The notes under the pieces: model-generated
Databases searched by the model: none
What the model was told of the DNA's origin: nothing
Seen by the model: the letters and a program-made list of their open reading frames with translations, nothing else
Translations under genes and position numbers: made by a program
Assembly: GCF_900055185.1 (NCBI RefSeq)
Contig: NZ_FIZX01000002.1
Coordinates: 1,368,586-1,432,585 of the forward strand
Origin: Grimontia celer
GTDB taxonomy: Bacteria; Pseudomonadota; Gammaproteobacteria; Enterobacterales; Vibrionaceae
Length of the DNA stretch: 64,000 nucleotides
Direction of reading: 5' to 3'
Part shown: positions 46,980 through 55,110 of the stretch, in pieces
Numbering within the stretch: the stretch's first letter is position 1
How the letters are laid out: the number at the start of each line of letters is the position of its first letter

Positions 46980-47588
46980 TCACTCCTTGTAGATAGAAAG
47001 CAAAGCAGCAACATCCGGTGGTGCTGGTTTCTGATCGACAGGTTCTTGCAGACTTTCAGATGCTTCAGGCTCTTTAGTTGTTATCTCAGTAACATTGTCT
47101 TGTGAACCCACCGCCTTGTCTTTTTCTAGTTTATCTTCAAAAGCTTTCAACAAATTGCCAGCATCATTGTTCAACGCCGGGTATAAATCATTATTCGCGA
47201 TAAACAACGAAAGGTGTTTGATGGCTTCATCGAACTTTCCTTCCTTCGCTGCGATCAACCCTTCTGCGAAGTGAGCAAAGTAATCCAGTTTATCCCAGTA
47301 AGTTTCCGCACCTTCCAGATCGTTACTGAAAAAGTAAGCAACGCCTAACTGAAATCTCGCCAACTCATTTTCAGGCTCATTTTCTATAACCAGTTTATAA
47401 AGATCGATAGATTCTCGATGTAACCCTAACTGGTTAAGAATGGCTGCATGTATAAGATTTAACCTTTGATCCGGTACCGCATTGATATCTACTTTCTTAC
47501 AGAGATTCAATGCAGTCGCCAAATCACTATTGTTCACAGAGTATGCTGCGAGATGTAACAACTCTTCGTAGTTGAGTTCATTATCCAT
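46980..47588 (-). CDS. TPR-repeat protein at the end of the flagellar-type operon
   Basis: 202 residues from the ATG at 47588, which overlaps the sigma-factor stop (ATGGATAA) and has AAGGA 5 bases upstream. It contains about four to five helical TPR-like units between residues 8 and 140 (for example LARFQLGVAYFFSNDLEGAE and FAEGLIAAKEGKFDEAIKHL). A charged, Pro-rich tail follows and ends in PPDVAALLSIYKE. There is no signal peptide, so it is cytosolic. TPR proteins often act as chaperones or adaptors in type III secretion, and the gene's place at the end of the operon fits. This is inference; no specific family was recognised. Confidence 0.75.
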   Translation of the reverse strand: MDNELNYEELLHLAAYSVNNSDLATALNLCKKVDINAVPDQRLNLIHAAILNQLGLHRESIDLYKLVIENEPENELARFQLGVAYFFSNDLEGAETYWDKLDYFAHFAEGLIAAKEGKFDEAIKHLSLFIANNDLYPALNNDAGNLLKAFEDKLEKDKAVGSQDNVTEITTKEPEASESLQEPVDQKPAPPDVAALLSIYKE

Positions 47589-48156
47589 TTTTGTCCTTAC
47601 CACTCGCTTTATTTTTTAACTCACTAATCGCCAACTGGTGTATCTGAGATATTCTTGAGGGATCTCTCCCCATTGAAGAAGCAATGTCTTTAATTTTGAT
47701 GTCTCGGAAGTAATGATCGACCATGACCTTTTTCCTATCGACACATAATGAAACGATGAGGTTTTGAGCTGCTATGAGATCAGAGAATTCATATGACCTT
47801 TGAACGGACCCATCAATGCTGCTGTATATGGAGCTGTCAGGGTAATTTAGGGAAAGGTATTCATCCATGGCGTAACCTGAATGTGCCATGCTAAGTTTAC
47901 GAGATTGATAGGCGTTGGAATGAATTAGGATACGGTTCATTTCCAGGTACATATAACGAAAACAATATGGCTGAACCTGACCTTTCTTTTCGTCATAGTT
48001 CCTGTAGGCATCATATAGTCCGACTACTGCGCTGTTTACGTAGTCACCATACTCATTCTCTTTGTTGTAATAGTGCTTTCTGACAAAACCCTTAGCGATA
48101 ACCTCACACCAAGGGAGCATGTCCAGCACTAAAGATGAATACGTTCTGTCTTTCAT
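47581..48156 (-). CDS. Short sigma-28-like (FliA-type) sigma factor
   Basis: 191 residues, shorter than FliA (about 240). Region 2 is present (YVNSAVVGLYDAYRNYDEKK, then YCFRYMYLEMNR). Region 4 ends in the FliA-like helix-turn-helix IKDIASSMGRDPSRISQIHQ. The region 3 linker is shortened. It lies 14 bp after fliP and overlaps the TPR gene. Sigma-28 factors read late flagellar promoters, but no late flagellar gene is in view. Its target could be this operon, the giant toxin gene, or genes outside. A dedicated sigma factor at the operon end recalls sigD at the end of the Bacillus fla/che operon. Confidence 0.82.
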   Translation of the reverse strand: MKDRTYSSLVLDMLPWCEVIAKGFVRKHYYNKENEYGDYVNSAVVGLYDAYRNYDEKKGQVQPYCFRYMYLEMNRILIHSNAYQSRKLSMAHSGYAMDEYLSLNYPDSSIYSSIDGSVQRSYEFSDLIAAQNLIVSLCVDRKKVMVDHYFRDIKIKDIASSMGRDPSRISQIHQLAISELKNKASGKDKNG

Positions 48157-48170
48157 ATCGAAAAACGGGG

Positions 48171-48815
48171 CTAGAACCCACTGATTAAGCTACCAACCAA
48201 CAGTGTCCAACCGTCGATCAGCACAAAGACCAATATTTTGATAGGAAGAGAAATCGAAATAGGTGGCAACATAATCATACCAAGTGCCATTAGTACACTT
48301 GCAACGATCAAGTCTATGAGTACAAAGGGTAGAAAAATGACAAATGCAAACTGAAAAGCTGCTTTAAGCTCAGTAAGCATAAACGCAGGTATTAATGTAC
48401 CGAGGTCGTTGGGAAGTATGCTATCTACACTATTACTGTCATCTTGACTTAGCCCTTTCACGAAGTAGTAATCTTTTTCTGTTGTTTGACTTGTTAAATA
48501 TTCAGAAAAGGCTGAGAGACCATTATCTATTGCTACTTCCTGAGAAACCATACCGTCTTGGTATTTATCATAGCTTTCACCTTTAATATCCATATATACC
48601 GGTGCCATCGTAAATACACTCATAAACAATGCCAAAGATATAACAACAATATTTGGTGGCGTTTGTTGTAATCCTAAAGCAGTTCTTAGTAACGACAGAA
48701 CAATCACATATCGAGTAAAACTGGTCACAGATACCAGCAACAAAGGGACAAATGCTGATGCAGTAACAAAAAGAAATGATTGTATTATTGGGTGTGTGAA
48801 ATCCAGATCCATCAT
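48171..48815 (-). CDS. fliP: Flagellar-type export gate protein FliP
   Basis: 214 residues, slightly shorter than usual because the cleavable signal peptide is absent. Conserved elements are TSFTRYVIVLSLLRTALGLQQTPPN and the C-terminal gate ALGMIMLPPISISLPIKILVFVLIDGW. FliP forms the core of the export gate with FliQ and FliR. Those two genes do not follow here as they normally do, so they are expected upstream of flhB, outside the window. It follows fliO by 12 bp. Confidence 0.95.
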   Translation of the reverse strand: MMDLDFTHPIIQSFLFVTASAFVPLLLVSVTSFTRYVIVLSLLRTALGLQQTPPNIVVISLALFMSVFTMAPVYMDIKGESYDKYQDGMVSQEVAIDNGLSAFSEYLTSQTTEKDYYFVKGLSQDDSNSVDSILPNDLGTLIPAFMLTELKAAFQFAFVIFLPFVLIDLIVASVLMALGMIMLPPISISLPIKILVFVLIDGWTLLVGSLISGF

Positions 48816-48827
48816 GTATTAAGCTTC

Positions 48828-49121
48828 TTAGTAGTCCTTTTTACTCTTCCCTGCACTGTCAACTTTTTCACTTATAGAGACAGCATTTGAATTACTGACC
48901 ACAAAGAGCTCATCATCATGGTATTTAATAACGAACAACTTGGTTTTGTTGTCGAGATAAATTTTGTCTATTACTTGGACTTTGGAGTTTAGTTCCACGC
49001 CTTTGCTATCATTCCATTTTTTCTTCTTAAAATAGAGAACAACAATAAGCGCCCCAATAAGCACTACCAAGAGTATGAGATAGCCTATCCCGAAGAGGTC
49101 TGGCTCTGGTTTGAAAGGCAT
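48828..49121 (-). CDS. fliO: FliO-like export gate assembly protein
   Basis: 97 residues with one N-terminal membrane helix (GIGYLILLVVLIGALIVVLY) and a basic cytosolic segment. The pattern SKVQVIDKIYLDNKTKLFVI and DDELFVVSNSNAVS matches the FliO soluble domain. FliO assists FliP assembly. The start overlaps the fliN stop by one base (TAATG), and fliP follows 12 bp later. The assignment rests on size, topology and position more than strong motifs. Confidence 0.8.
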   Translation of the reverse strand: MPFKPEPDLFGIGYLILLVVLIGALIVVLYFKKKKWNDSKGVELNSKVQVIDKIYLDNKTKLFVIKYHDDELFVVSNSNAVSISEKVDSAGKSKKDY

Positions 49122-49369
49122 TAGATGACGTCCGAGATTTCCACTGCGAAGAAACCATCATCTTCAACAAGTATGCCTTTTGCGATGGGCTTACCATCCA
49201 TTAAGAGATCAACATTTTCAGATAGTTTTACGTTTGAGCGAATGACACTCCCAGGAGATAACTTCATGATTTCTCCTAATGTACATGTCACATTCCCTAT
49301 CTTTACTTCTAGAGAGACTTGTATGTCCGAGAATGTATCTAACCGCTTACTTTCCACTTCTGTAGTCAC
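49121..49369 (-). CDS. fliN: FliN-like switch/C-ring protein (SpoA domain)
   Basis: 82 residues from a GTG that overlaps the fliM end; essentially one SpoA domain. The core reads VSLEVKIGNVTCTLGEIMKLSPGSVI, then VDLLMDGKPIAKGILVEDDGFFAVEI, as in FliN. The N-terminal extension found in many FliN proteins is missing. In both flagella and injectisomes SpoA proteins form the cytosolic sorting ring that receives the FliI/FliH cargo complex, so this protein suits a secretion role even without rotation. Confidence 0.9.
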   Translation of the reverse strand: MTTEVESKRLDTFSDIQVSLEVKIGNVTCTLGEIMKLSPGSVIRSNVKLSENVDLLMDGKPIAKGILVEDDGFFAVEISDVI

Positions 49370-50069
49370 TTTCTATACTTCCTATCGTTACCTGTGGCTG
49401 TCCTTGCTCAAATGTCACAAACGCGTTTTTTGATAGGACAGAATCTCCATGCATAATCAGCAGTCCATCTTCTATTTTTTGCTGAGTTTTTATTCGCACT
49501 CCTGGCTCAATACTTTTCAAAACACCTATCGTAGAGTTAATGTTATTTATCTTAAGATTCATCTCTACAGACTGAGAACTCACTCTTTCATAGATGTTTT
49601 TCACTGAAAGTCTTTTAGATATCTTTAAACCAAGCTTCTCATTAATTACTTTAATAAAGCGTTCACTCAGAAAGACAGAAAGTTCCCCTTCACGAGTTAA
49701 AAAGGATACCTTTCGTAACATAGGTTCTTCATCAGAGGAAAAGCTCAGGCTTAGCCCTAACTCATCAATCCAATGCTTGATCTTTTTATTTATAAAAATC
49801 TCTTCAAGTTCTAAGTGACTTCGCTGATACTCACTTCCATAACAGTGCCGCATCAATTCTTTAACCATCACTTCGTCGAATTCAAACCTTAGGTTATTAC
49901 CCACAGAGACTTTAATATGGTTTTTGTCGAGCGTTAATGAATCCATTCCTGTCGATTCATTAATGGTTATTAAATTGTTAGATATAGAGGGAAAACACTT
50001 CACCAATTCATCGAGAATAAATGAGATATATCGCTTCTTTTTTAGTTGAATGACGTTTTCTTCAGACAT
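49347..50069 (-). CDS. fliM: FliM-like C-ring protein, reduced
   Basis: 240 residues against about 330 for FliM. The C-terminal SpoA domain is recognisable (EMNLKINNINSTIGVLKSIEPGVRI, then LLIMHGDSVLSKNAFVTFE). The middle part is weakly conserved. The N-terminus (MSEENVIQLKKKRYISFILD) lacks the EIDALL-type peptide by which FliM binds phospho-CheY. It could equally be described as SctQ-like, but the flanking genes are flagellar. It overlaps the flgE stop by one base and fliN by 23 bp. Confidence 0.75.
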   Translation of the reverse strand: MSEENVIQLKKKRYISFILDELVKCFPSISNNLITINESTGMDSLTLDKNHIKVSVGNNLRFEFDEVMVKELMRHCYGSEYQRSHLELEEIFINKKIKHWIDELGLSLSFSSDEEPMLRKVSFLTREGELSVFLSERFIKVINEKLGLKISKRLSVKNIYERVSSQSVEMNLKINNINSTIGVLKSIEPGVRIKTQQKIEDGLLIMHGDSVLSKNAFVTFEQGQPQVTIGSIESDYRSGK

Positions 50070-51211
50070 TAGCCACCCGTGCTGTTGTAGAGCTGTTCCA
50101 GAAGCTGGTTAGAGACTGTCATGACCCTTGAGCTGGCTTGATAAGTTCTTTGAATAACCATCATGTCACCGAATTCTTCGGCTAAATCGACATTTGATAG
50201 TTCAAGAGAGCCAGAAATAATAGTCGCATCAACCCCTCGACCTATCGCTGTAATTTCCGGTGCTTTATCAGCAATAAGGATATGGCCATCCTTCACACTG
50301 AAATCATCAAAGTTTACGACTTTAGCAACGGCAACCCTGCCAATTGATGCTTCATCACCATTGCCATAAACCAAAACAACATTACCGTCATCTTCAAAGC
50401 GGATATCGGTATAAGGCGATTCGGCTGACCCATCTATCTCTGTCAGTTCAAGCGTTGATGTTTCGTTTTCTTCACGCAACGTCAATCCAGTCAAAGAGCC
50501 TGGTTCACCAAAACTCACCGTAATAACCTGACCGCCTTCAAGCGTCACAACAACTTCATTACTTCCCACAGTCAACGTTCCAGCCAGATCGAATTCCAGC
50601 GTTCCCTGGCCGACTTCGTTGCCGTCAATGTCGGTGATGCTGACTCCCCAAGATTCATCGTCAGCGTTGTACTCTAGAAACGTTGAAAGCTCTTTGTATT
50701 CGCCTTCGCTATCGAAATAGCCAATTGCTTCCAATGATACGTTGGGATCTTTCGTGGTGACTTCTCCCGTCAACGTGGCTTCAGTACTTGGAACTGCAGC
50801 AATTGATGCTTTATCTCCGATTTTGATGTCTGTTTTCGCGCCTCGGTTATCGACGCCAACCACTTCGTATCCAGAGAGGCGATCCACCAGCACATTGTCT
50901 TCATTCAAAGTAAATGTACCCGCACGGGTGTAGTACTGGTTCGTGTCATCCTTTAGAACAAACATCGCGCGTCCATCAAGATACAGGTCTGTCACGTTAC
51001 CAGTCTGAGATACTTCACCATCGGTATATTTGACCGACTCTGAAGCTACGCGAGAACCTAACCCTTTGTCTCCTGACTCGACATTGGCAAAGAAAACTTC
51101 TTTAGACTTGAAGCCCGGCGTTTGCATATTCGCTACATTGTCACTGACAATATCCAACGCCTCTGAGCTTGTTTTCATTCCAGACAAGCCGTTGTAGAAA
51201 GACTGAAACAT
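50069..51211 (-). CDS. flgE: Flagellar hook protein FlgE
   Basis: 380 residues, near the usual length. It starts with MFQSFYNGLSGMKTSSEALD and the rod/hook motif SDNVANMQTPGFKSK, and ends with the conserved LAEEFGDMMVIQRTYQASSRV coiled-coil segment. The middle is acidic and beta-rich, like hook outer domains. A full-length hook protein implies an extracellular tubular structure beyond the outer membrane. No hook-associated proteins or filament are in view. It lies 9 bp after flgD. Confidence 0.95.
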   Translation of the reverse strand: MFQSFYNGLSGMKTSSEALDIVSDNVANMQTPGFKSKEVFFANVESGDKGLGSRVASESVKYTDGEVSQTGNVTDLYLDGRAMFVLKDDTNQYYTRAGTFTLNEDNVLVDRLSGYEVVGVDNRGAKTDIKIGDKASIAAVPSTEATLTGEVTTKDPNVSLEAIGYFDSEGEYKELSTFLEYNADDESWGVSITDIDGNEVGQGTLEFDLAGTLTVGSNEVVVTLEGGQVITVSFGEPGSLTGLTLREENETSTLELTEIDGSAESPYTDIRFEDDGNVVLVYGNGDEASIGRVAVAKVVNFDDFSVKDGHILIADKAPEITAIGRGVDATIISGSLELSNVDLAEEFGDMMVIQRTYQASSRVMTVSNQLLEQLYNSTGG

Positions 51212-51220
51212 AACCGCTCC

Positions 51221-51649
51221 TTAGTTTTCGTCGTTGTACACGCGGGTAAGTTGGGAGACCGGCAATTCGTTCAGGAAGAACTCCTCACCACTTGCGTCCG
51301 TCACCTTCAGCGAAACAACCGTTCCCGTGGTTTCGAATCCCACAGAAATCACCTCACCAACAACTAATTGACCACCTGATTGTGTTTCTGCCACTTTACC
51401 AATCAAGCCAATTCCCTGGTTCGCTTCCACAAGCGCTCTGAGGCTGGCTAGCTCTTCGTTGGACACACGGTTCGACTCTAACAGCGAGAATTGCGCCATT
51501 TGAGCGAGAAAGTCCTGATTGTTCACAGGCTCAAGCGGGTCTTGTGCCCTAAGCTGGGTCAAAAACAGTTCAATAAAGTCATCCTGCCCCAACGCATTAT
51601 TGAGTTGGCTTGTTTGGGTTGCAGTACTACCTACTGGCGGGATATCCAT
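51221..51649 (-). CDS. flgD: FlgD-like hook-cap scaffold, short
   Basis: 142 residues from the ATG at 51649 with GGAGG 6 bases upstream, overlapping fliK by 23 bp. The N-terminal FlgD signature is clear (GQDDFIELFLTQLRAQDPLEP, then QDFLAQMAQFSLLE). The C-terminal part is cut down to one small domain (GLIGKVAETQSGGQLVVGE), whereas FlgD is usually 220 residues or more with Tudor-like and Fn3-like domains. It is expected to cap the growing hook. Confidence 0.92.
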   Translation of the reverse strand: MDIPPVGSTATQTSQLNNALGQDDFIELFLTQLRAQDPLEPVNNQDFLAQMAQFSLLESNRVSNEELASLRALVEANQGIGLIGKVAETQSGGQLVVGEVISVGFETTGTVVSLKVTDASGEEFFLNELPVSQLTRVYNDEN

Positions 51650-52367
51650 TGAATACCTCCGTTTTGCCATTGATCGTTAGTGAAAGTGGAACTTGTGAAG
51701 CTGGAGACGCGGAATTGAATAGATACTGTTTTAGAGAAACCCCATCCAAATCTTCATAGTTCCGATACATGATTTTTAGATTCTTGCCGTGCTCGACGAC
51801 TTTAATAAATACCTTCGCGTACTCATCAATTGGCCTGAAAGGAAGCAAAACCTGCTGCTTACCATTTTCAGTACGAAGAGCATCAGACCCCTTAATATTG
51901 CGGTGAGCGTTGGAATGCGTTGATATCGAATTGGACCGAACACCATCATTGAATGAGGTAAAAACTGAGTTTTCTCGCGTTGATACATTGCTACTACCAA
52001 CAGCCGTTGTTTGAAGGTGCTGCCCGGCTGAATGTGAAGGAGAAACAACAGCGTCAAACTCGGTGTGTGAAACCGTTTTATACTGTCCAATGGCTAGCGC
52101 ACTTTGGATAAACGCTTGATTAAGTAGCGTGACGACTTCTTCTTTTATTTGGATATTTTTCTCATCCAAAGATACCGAAAGATCTTGGTAAATGAGCGAG
52201 AGGTAGATGTCATCAGATACACTTTCAGCGATATCTATCTGCTCAGTCTGGCTCAAAGTATCCTCTTGTTCCAAATGACGCTTAAACGAGTCCTGACTGC
52301 TGTTATTGACTGCGACATCTTTTCTTTCTGGCTCGACCAATGTGCCGAAATCGCTATGAATTTCCAT
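51627..52367 (-). CDS. fliK: Probable FliK-like hook-length control protein
   Basis: 246 residues, short for FliK (about 350-650). It is hydrophilic and Ser-rich in the middle. The C-terminal part (DEYAKVFIKVVEHGKNLKIMYRN, then QVPLSLTINGKTEVFNGY) may be a degenerate substrate-specificity-switch domain. The assignment rests mainly on position between fliJ and flgD, where FliK lies in fla/che-type operons. It overlaps fliJ by 14 bp. Motif support is weak. Confidence 0.6.
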   Translation of the reverse strand: MEIHSDFGTLVEPERKDVAVNNSSQDSFKRHLEQEDTLSQTEQIDIAESVSDDIYLSLIYQDLSVSLDEKNIQIKEEVVTLLNQAFIQSALAIGQYKTVSHTEFDAVVSPSHSAGQHLQTTAVGSSNVSTRENSVFTSFNDGVRSNSISTHSNAHRNIKGSDALRTENGKQQVLLPFRPIDEYAKVFIKVVEHGKNLKIMYRNYEDLDGVSLKQYLFNSASPASQVPLSLTINGKTEVFNGYPASR

Positions 52368-52788
52368 ACTGAATCAGTCCTGCTTGCTGAATCACTAAAT
52401 CATCGACTTGCTCATTGGGTTGAGAGGGCTGCTGGCTTTGCTCAACTTTGCTTTCAAGTTCTTTGAGAGACTCTTTAATCGCCCTCTCCCGACTCAGTTT
52501 TTCTTGAGACTTTTCTATCAGTTTTTCCAGATCATTCGATTCCGCCTCAAGGGTATTGATAGTGGTTATTGCCCCATCGATCTGTTCTAAAGAAAGCTCG
52601 TGAAGATTAGGGTTGGTATAGCACTCTGAGGAGGTGTCGCTCATTAAGGGAACGTGCTGTTTTAGATGGCTTAATTCAGCATCAACATTCGAACGCTTTT
52701 CTACCAACGATTGCTGAGACTTCATCCGCTTCTGGATCTCAGCATCTTGCTGTAAACGTTTAATCTTGATGATTCTGGGTAAAGGCAT
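52354..52788 (-). CDS. fliJ: FliJ-like coiled-coil export protein
   Basis: 144 residues, nearly all helical, with two heptad-rich segments (about 13-50 and 70-120). There is no enzymatic motif. The size, coiled-coil character and place just after fliI identify it as FliJ, the central stalk of the export ATPase ring. It overlaps fliI by 29 bp and fliK by 14 bp. Confidence 0.8.
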   Translation of the reverse strand: MPLPRIIKIKRLQQDAEIQKRMKSQQSLVEKRSNVDAELSHLKQHVPLMSDTSSECYTNPNLHELSLEQIDGAITTINTLEAESNDLEKLIEKSQEKLSRERAIKESLKELESKVEQSQQPSQPNEQVDDLVIQQAGLIQYGNS

Positions 52789-54079
52789 GAACTTGCTCTC
52801 TCAGCGCTTTGCTTATACTTCCTGGCCAGGTGTAGAGTTCGTTATCAAGTGACCGCTTAAGATCGATTACTTCATCTATTCCTGCATTCGAGCCTTTCTG
52901 ATAGATCCCCGTTTTTACGATGTCCTCAACCTCGTGGTATTCACCGTATATCTCACGCACCTTTCGCTCAAACGCGAGTTCATCTCTATCAAAAACATCC
53001 CCCATGGTTCGGGAGCGGCTTTTTAAAATGTCGACGGAAGGGTAGTACCCTAGATTTGCCAGTTTTCTGTCCAAAACATAGTGGCCATCCAGAACACCTC
53101 TCAAGTAATCAGAGATAGGCTCGTTAACATCATCACCATCAACCAGAATAGACATCACAGTGGTGATGCTGCCTTGGTTTTTGAAGTTCCCGCCAAGCTC
53201 GACCAAACGAGACAACTCAGAGAAAACAGAAGGTGGATAACCGCGCGCGACCGGCAACTCACCACGGGAAATACCAATCTCGCGCATGGCATGAGCAAGG
53301 CGTGTTATCGAGTCAATCACCACAGCGACTGACTTGCCCGCTTTTGAAAAACGACGGGCATAAGCCATCGCCACATATACAGCCCGCTTTTTAAGTACTG
53401 GTGAGTCCTCTGTACTTGAGGCGATCAAAATGGTTTTTCTATTCTGATCTTTTGACGCCATTTCAGACTGATAGAAGTCAACGATTTCCCGGCTACGCTC
53501 ACCAATCATCACGTAGATTTTTACGTCTGCATCGACATTGGTGTAGAGCTTGTTCAGCAGGGTTGATTTGCCCACACCAGACCCTGCAAACACACCCACT
53601 TTCTGGCCTTTACACAGAGGCAGAATTTTGTCGATGATTGGCGAACCCGTTCTCAATTGCTCAGAAAGGCTCTCTTTATCAATCGGTGAAACAGGTTCCT
53701 GAAATAAGGTCTGACTCTCTCCGGATGTTGACTCCTCTGCCGATACCACATCACCAAACCCATTGAGTATTTTTCCAAAAGGCTTGTCCCAGAGTGTCAG
53801 TTGAGGCATTTCCCCTTCAAAAGATACAGGGTCATTTATCGCTAAACCTTCAATGCTCGTCAGTGGCGCCAGCAGACAGTGTTTTTCATCAACAGAAATA
53901 ACTTCACATTCAATTTTTTTGTCCGCTTTACCAACAACAACTGACTCACCAAACGCACACTGTTGATGTGTGGCGTGAATGTATCCGCCTTTGATCGATA
54001 TGACCTTGCCGAACGCATTTGAGAGCGAAGCATTGCTGACATGACTCGTTAGTTCTGAAAGCAAATGATCAAAGTGCAT
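52760..54079 (-). CDS. fliI: Flagellar-type export ATPase FliI
   Basis: 439 residues, full length. The Walker A loop GVFAGSGVGKSTLLNKL (about residue 160), the VYVMIGERSREI-type catalytic Glu segment, Walker B VAVVIDSITRLAHAMREI, and GEPPVARGYPPSVF-like GELPVARGYPPSVF are all present. FliI is the hexameric ATPase that unfolds and delivers substrates. The F-type beta-subunit fold is intact, so the enzyme should be active. It overlaps fliH by 11 bp and fliJ by 29 bp. Confidence 0.97.
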   Translation of the reverse strand: MHFDHLLSELTSHVSNASLSNAFGKVISIKGGYIHATHQQCAFGESVVVGKADKKIECEVISVDEKHCLLAPLTSIEGLAINDPVSFEGEMPQLTLWDKPFGKILNGFGDVVSAEESTSGESQTLFQEPVSPIDKESLSEQLRTGSPIIDKILPLCKGQKVGVFAGSGVGKSTLLNKLYTNVDADVKIYVMIGERSREIVDFYQSEMASKDQNRKTILIASSTEDSPVLKKRAVYVAMAYARRFSKAGKSVAVVIDSITRLAHAMREIGISRGELPVARGYPPSVFSELSRLVELGGNFKNQGSITTVMSILVDGDDVNEPISDYLRGVLDGHYVLDRKLANLGYYPSVDILKSRSRTMGDVFDRDELAFERKVREIYGEYHEVEDIVKTGIYQKGSNAGIDEVIDLKRSLDNELYTWPGSISKALREQVHAFTQNHQD

Positions 54080-54737
54080 CGACCAAGCCTTGCAAATTCG
54101 CCTTGAGCACTTCTACCTTTTTATCCGCGGATAACAGATAGCAAATTGTCGGAGTAACAAGCTTCATCTCTCCTACCCCAAGCTCATTGTTAACCTTGAT
54201 TGAGTAATTCTGTGCTTCGAAGTAACGAGTCAATGCCGGATTTCTGTAGTCCTCTGGTGAAAGCTCAAGAAAGACTGCTGCTTCGTGGCTCTGCGTCGAT
54301 AAAGCCGACAATTCCTTTTCGAAAAGCGAAGGTAATGAGGATAGAGAAAATATCTCTTTGGTTAACGTTGCAGCAAAAGTCAGCTTTTCCGCCTCACACA
54401 CTTTTTGAACATCAGAAATCGCGTCGTTTAGCGCCAATATAGAGTCTTCAAACTGCGTCAGTACTTCACTTAATGCTTGGTTTTCTTTCTCTAGGGCATT
54501 TTTTTCGCGCGCCAAAGATTCGGAAAGTTCCTCACACTCTTTCTGTTGAAGTGCTAGCTCTTCTTCCCGCGACTGCAACTCTAGTTCAAGCTCTTCCTTG
54601 GCTTTGGCATACGCTTTATCTTTTTGCTCATTGAATGCTCTCTCTAGCGCAGTGGCATAGTTTTTCTCAATAAACTTTTTAATGTTGTCACTTTCGCTGT
54701 CATGCGCGTTGAACTGATTCATAGATGCTTTATCCAT
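54069..54737 (-). CDS. fliH: FliH-like ATPase regulator
   Basis: 222 residues from the ATG at 54737 that overlaps the fliG stop (ATGGATAA). Upstream in-frame ATGs at 54752 and 54767 are alternatives. It has a long Glu/Lys-rich coiled coil (about 30-100), then a globular end (TLTKEIFSLSSLPSLFEKEL). FliH tethers and regulates FliI at the C-ring. The lack of simple GxxxG repeats is not unusual. Position and coiled-coil layout support the call. Confidence 0.82.
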   Translation of the reverse strand: MDKASMNQFNAHDSESDNIKKFIEKNYATALERAFNEQKDKAYAKAKEELELELQSREEELALQQKECEELSESLAREKNALEKENQALSEVLTQFEDSILALNDAISDVQKVCEAEKLTFAATLTKEIFSLSSLPSLFEKELSALSTQSHEAAVFLELSPEDYRNPALTRYFEAQNYSIKVNNELGVGEMKLVTPTICYLLSADKKVEVLKANLQGLVDAL

Positions 54738-55110
54738 GGTCTTGCTCTGCATATTCAACAAGGGCATTCAAAGCCAAATGATCGAGGCCATCCAGATACT
54801 GAGCAGCCGCTTCTTTCTCGCTAATGCTGAGAAAGTGACATTTTACAATCCAATCAAGTAGTTCTGGGCTATACTTCTGTTCCGTCTTGGGCTGTGCTTC
54901 TTGTGAATTGTTGATAAGCAAAGGCTTATTACTCTCTTCTACAATCGAGCCTTTCATCGACCTCAACAGCTCTGCTGAATAATACGGCGTATTCTCGAGC
55001 TCTTTGAGTACGAGTGCTTTCTCTTCCGAATTTAAACGAGAGAGCACTTTTGCCCGAACTTTTGCTGAAGATTTCATCAGCAAGAAACTATAGATTAAGG
55101 TTTTGCTCAA
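54730..55110 (-). CDS. fliG: Truncated FliG-like protein lacking the motor domain
   Basis: About 126 residues from a TTG at 55110 (AGGA 8 bases upstream), or 131 from a TTG at 55125. FliG is normally about 330. The first 45 residues resemble the FliG N-terminal domain that binds FliF (FLLMKSSAKVRAKVLSRLNS, EEKALVLKELE). A short linker and a second helical piece follow (YSPELLDWIVKCHFLSISEK). There is no room for the FliG armadillo and C-terminal torque-ring domains with their charged MotA-facing residues. The frame is clean and overlaps fliF and fliH, so this looks like a stable reduced gene, not a recent frameshift. Identity rests on position and the N-terminal similarity. Confidence 0.7.
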   Translation of the reverse strand: MSKTLIYSFLLMKSSAKVRAKVLSRLNSEEKALVLKELENTPYYSAELLRSMKGSIVEESNKPLLINNSQEAQPKTEQKYSPELLDWIVKCHFLSISEKEAAAQYLDGLDHLALNALVEYAEQDHG

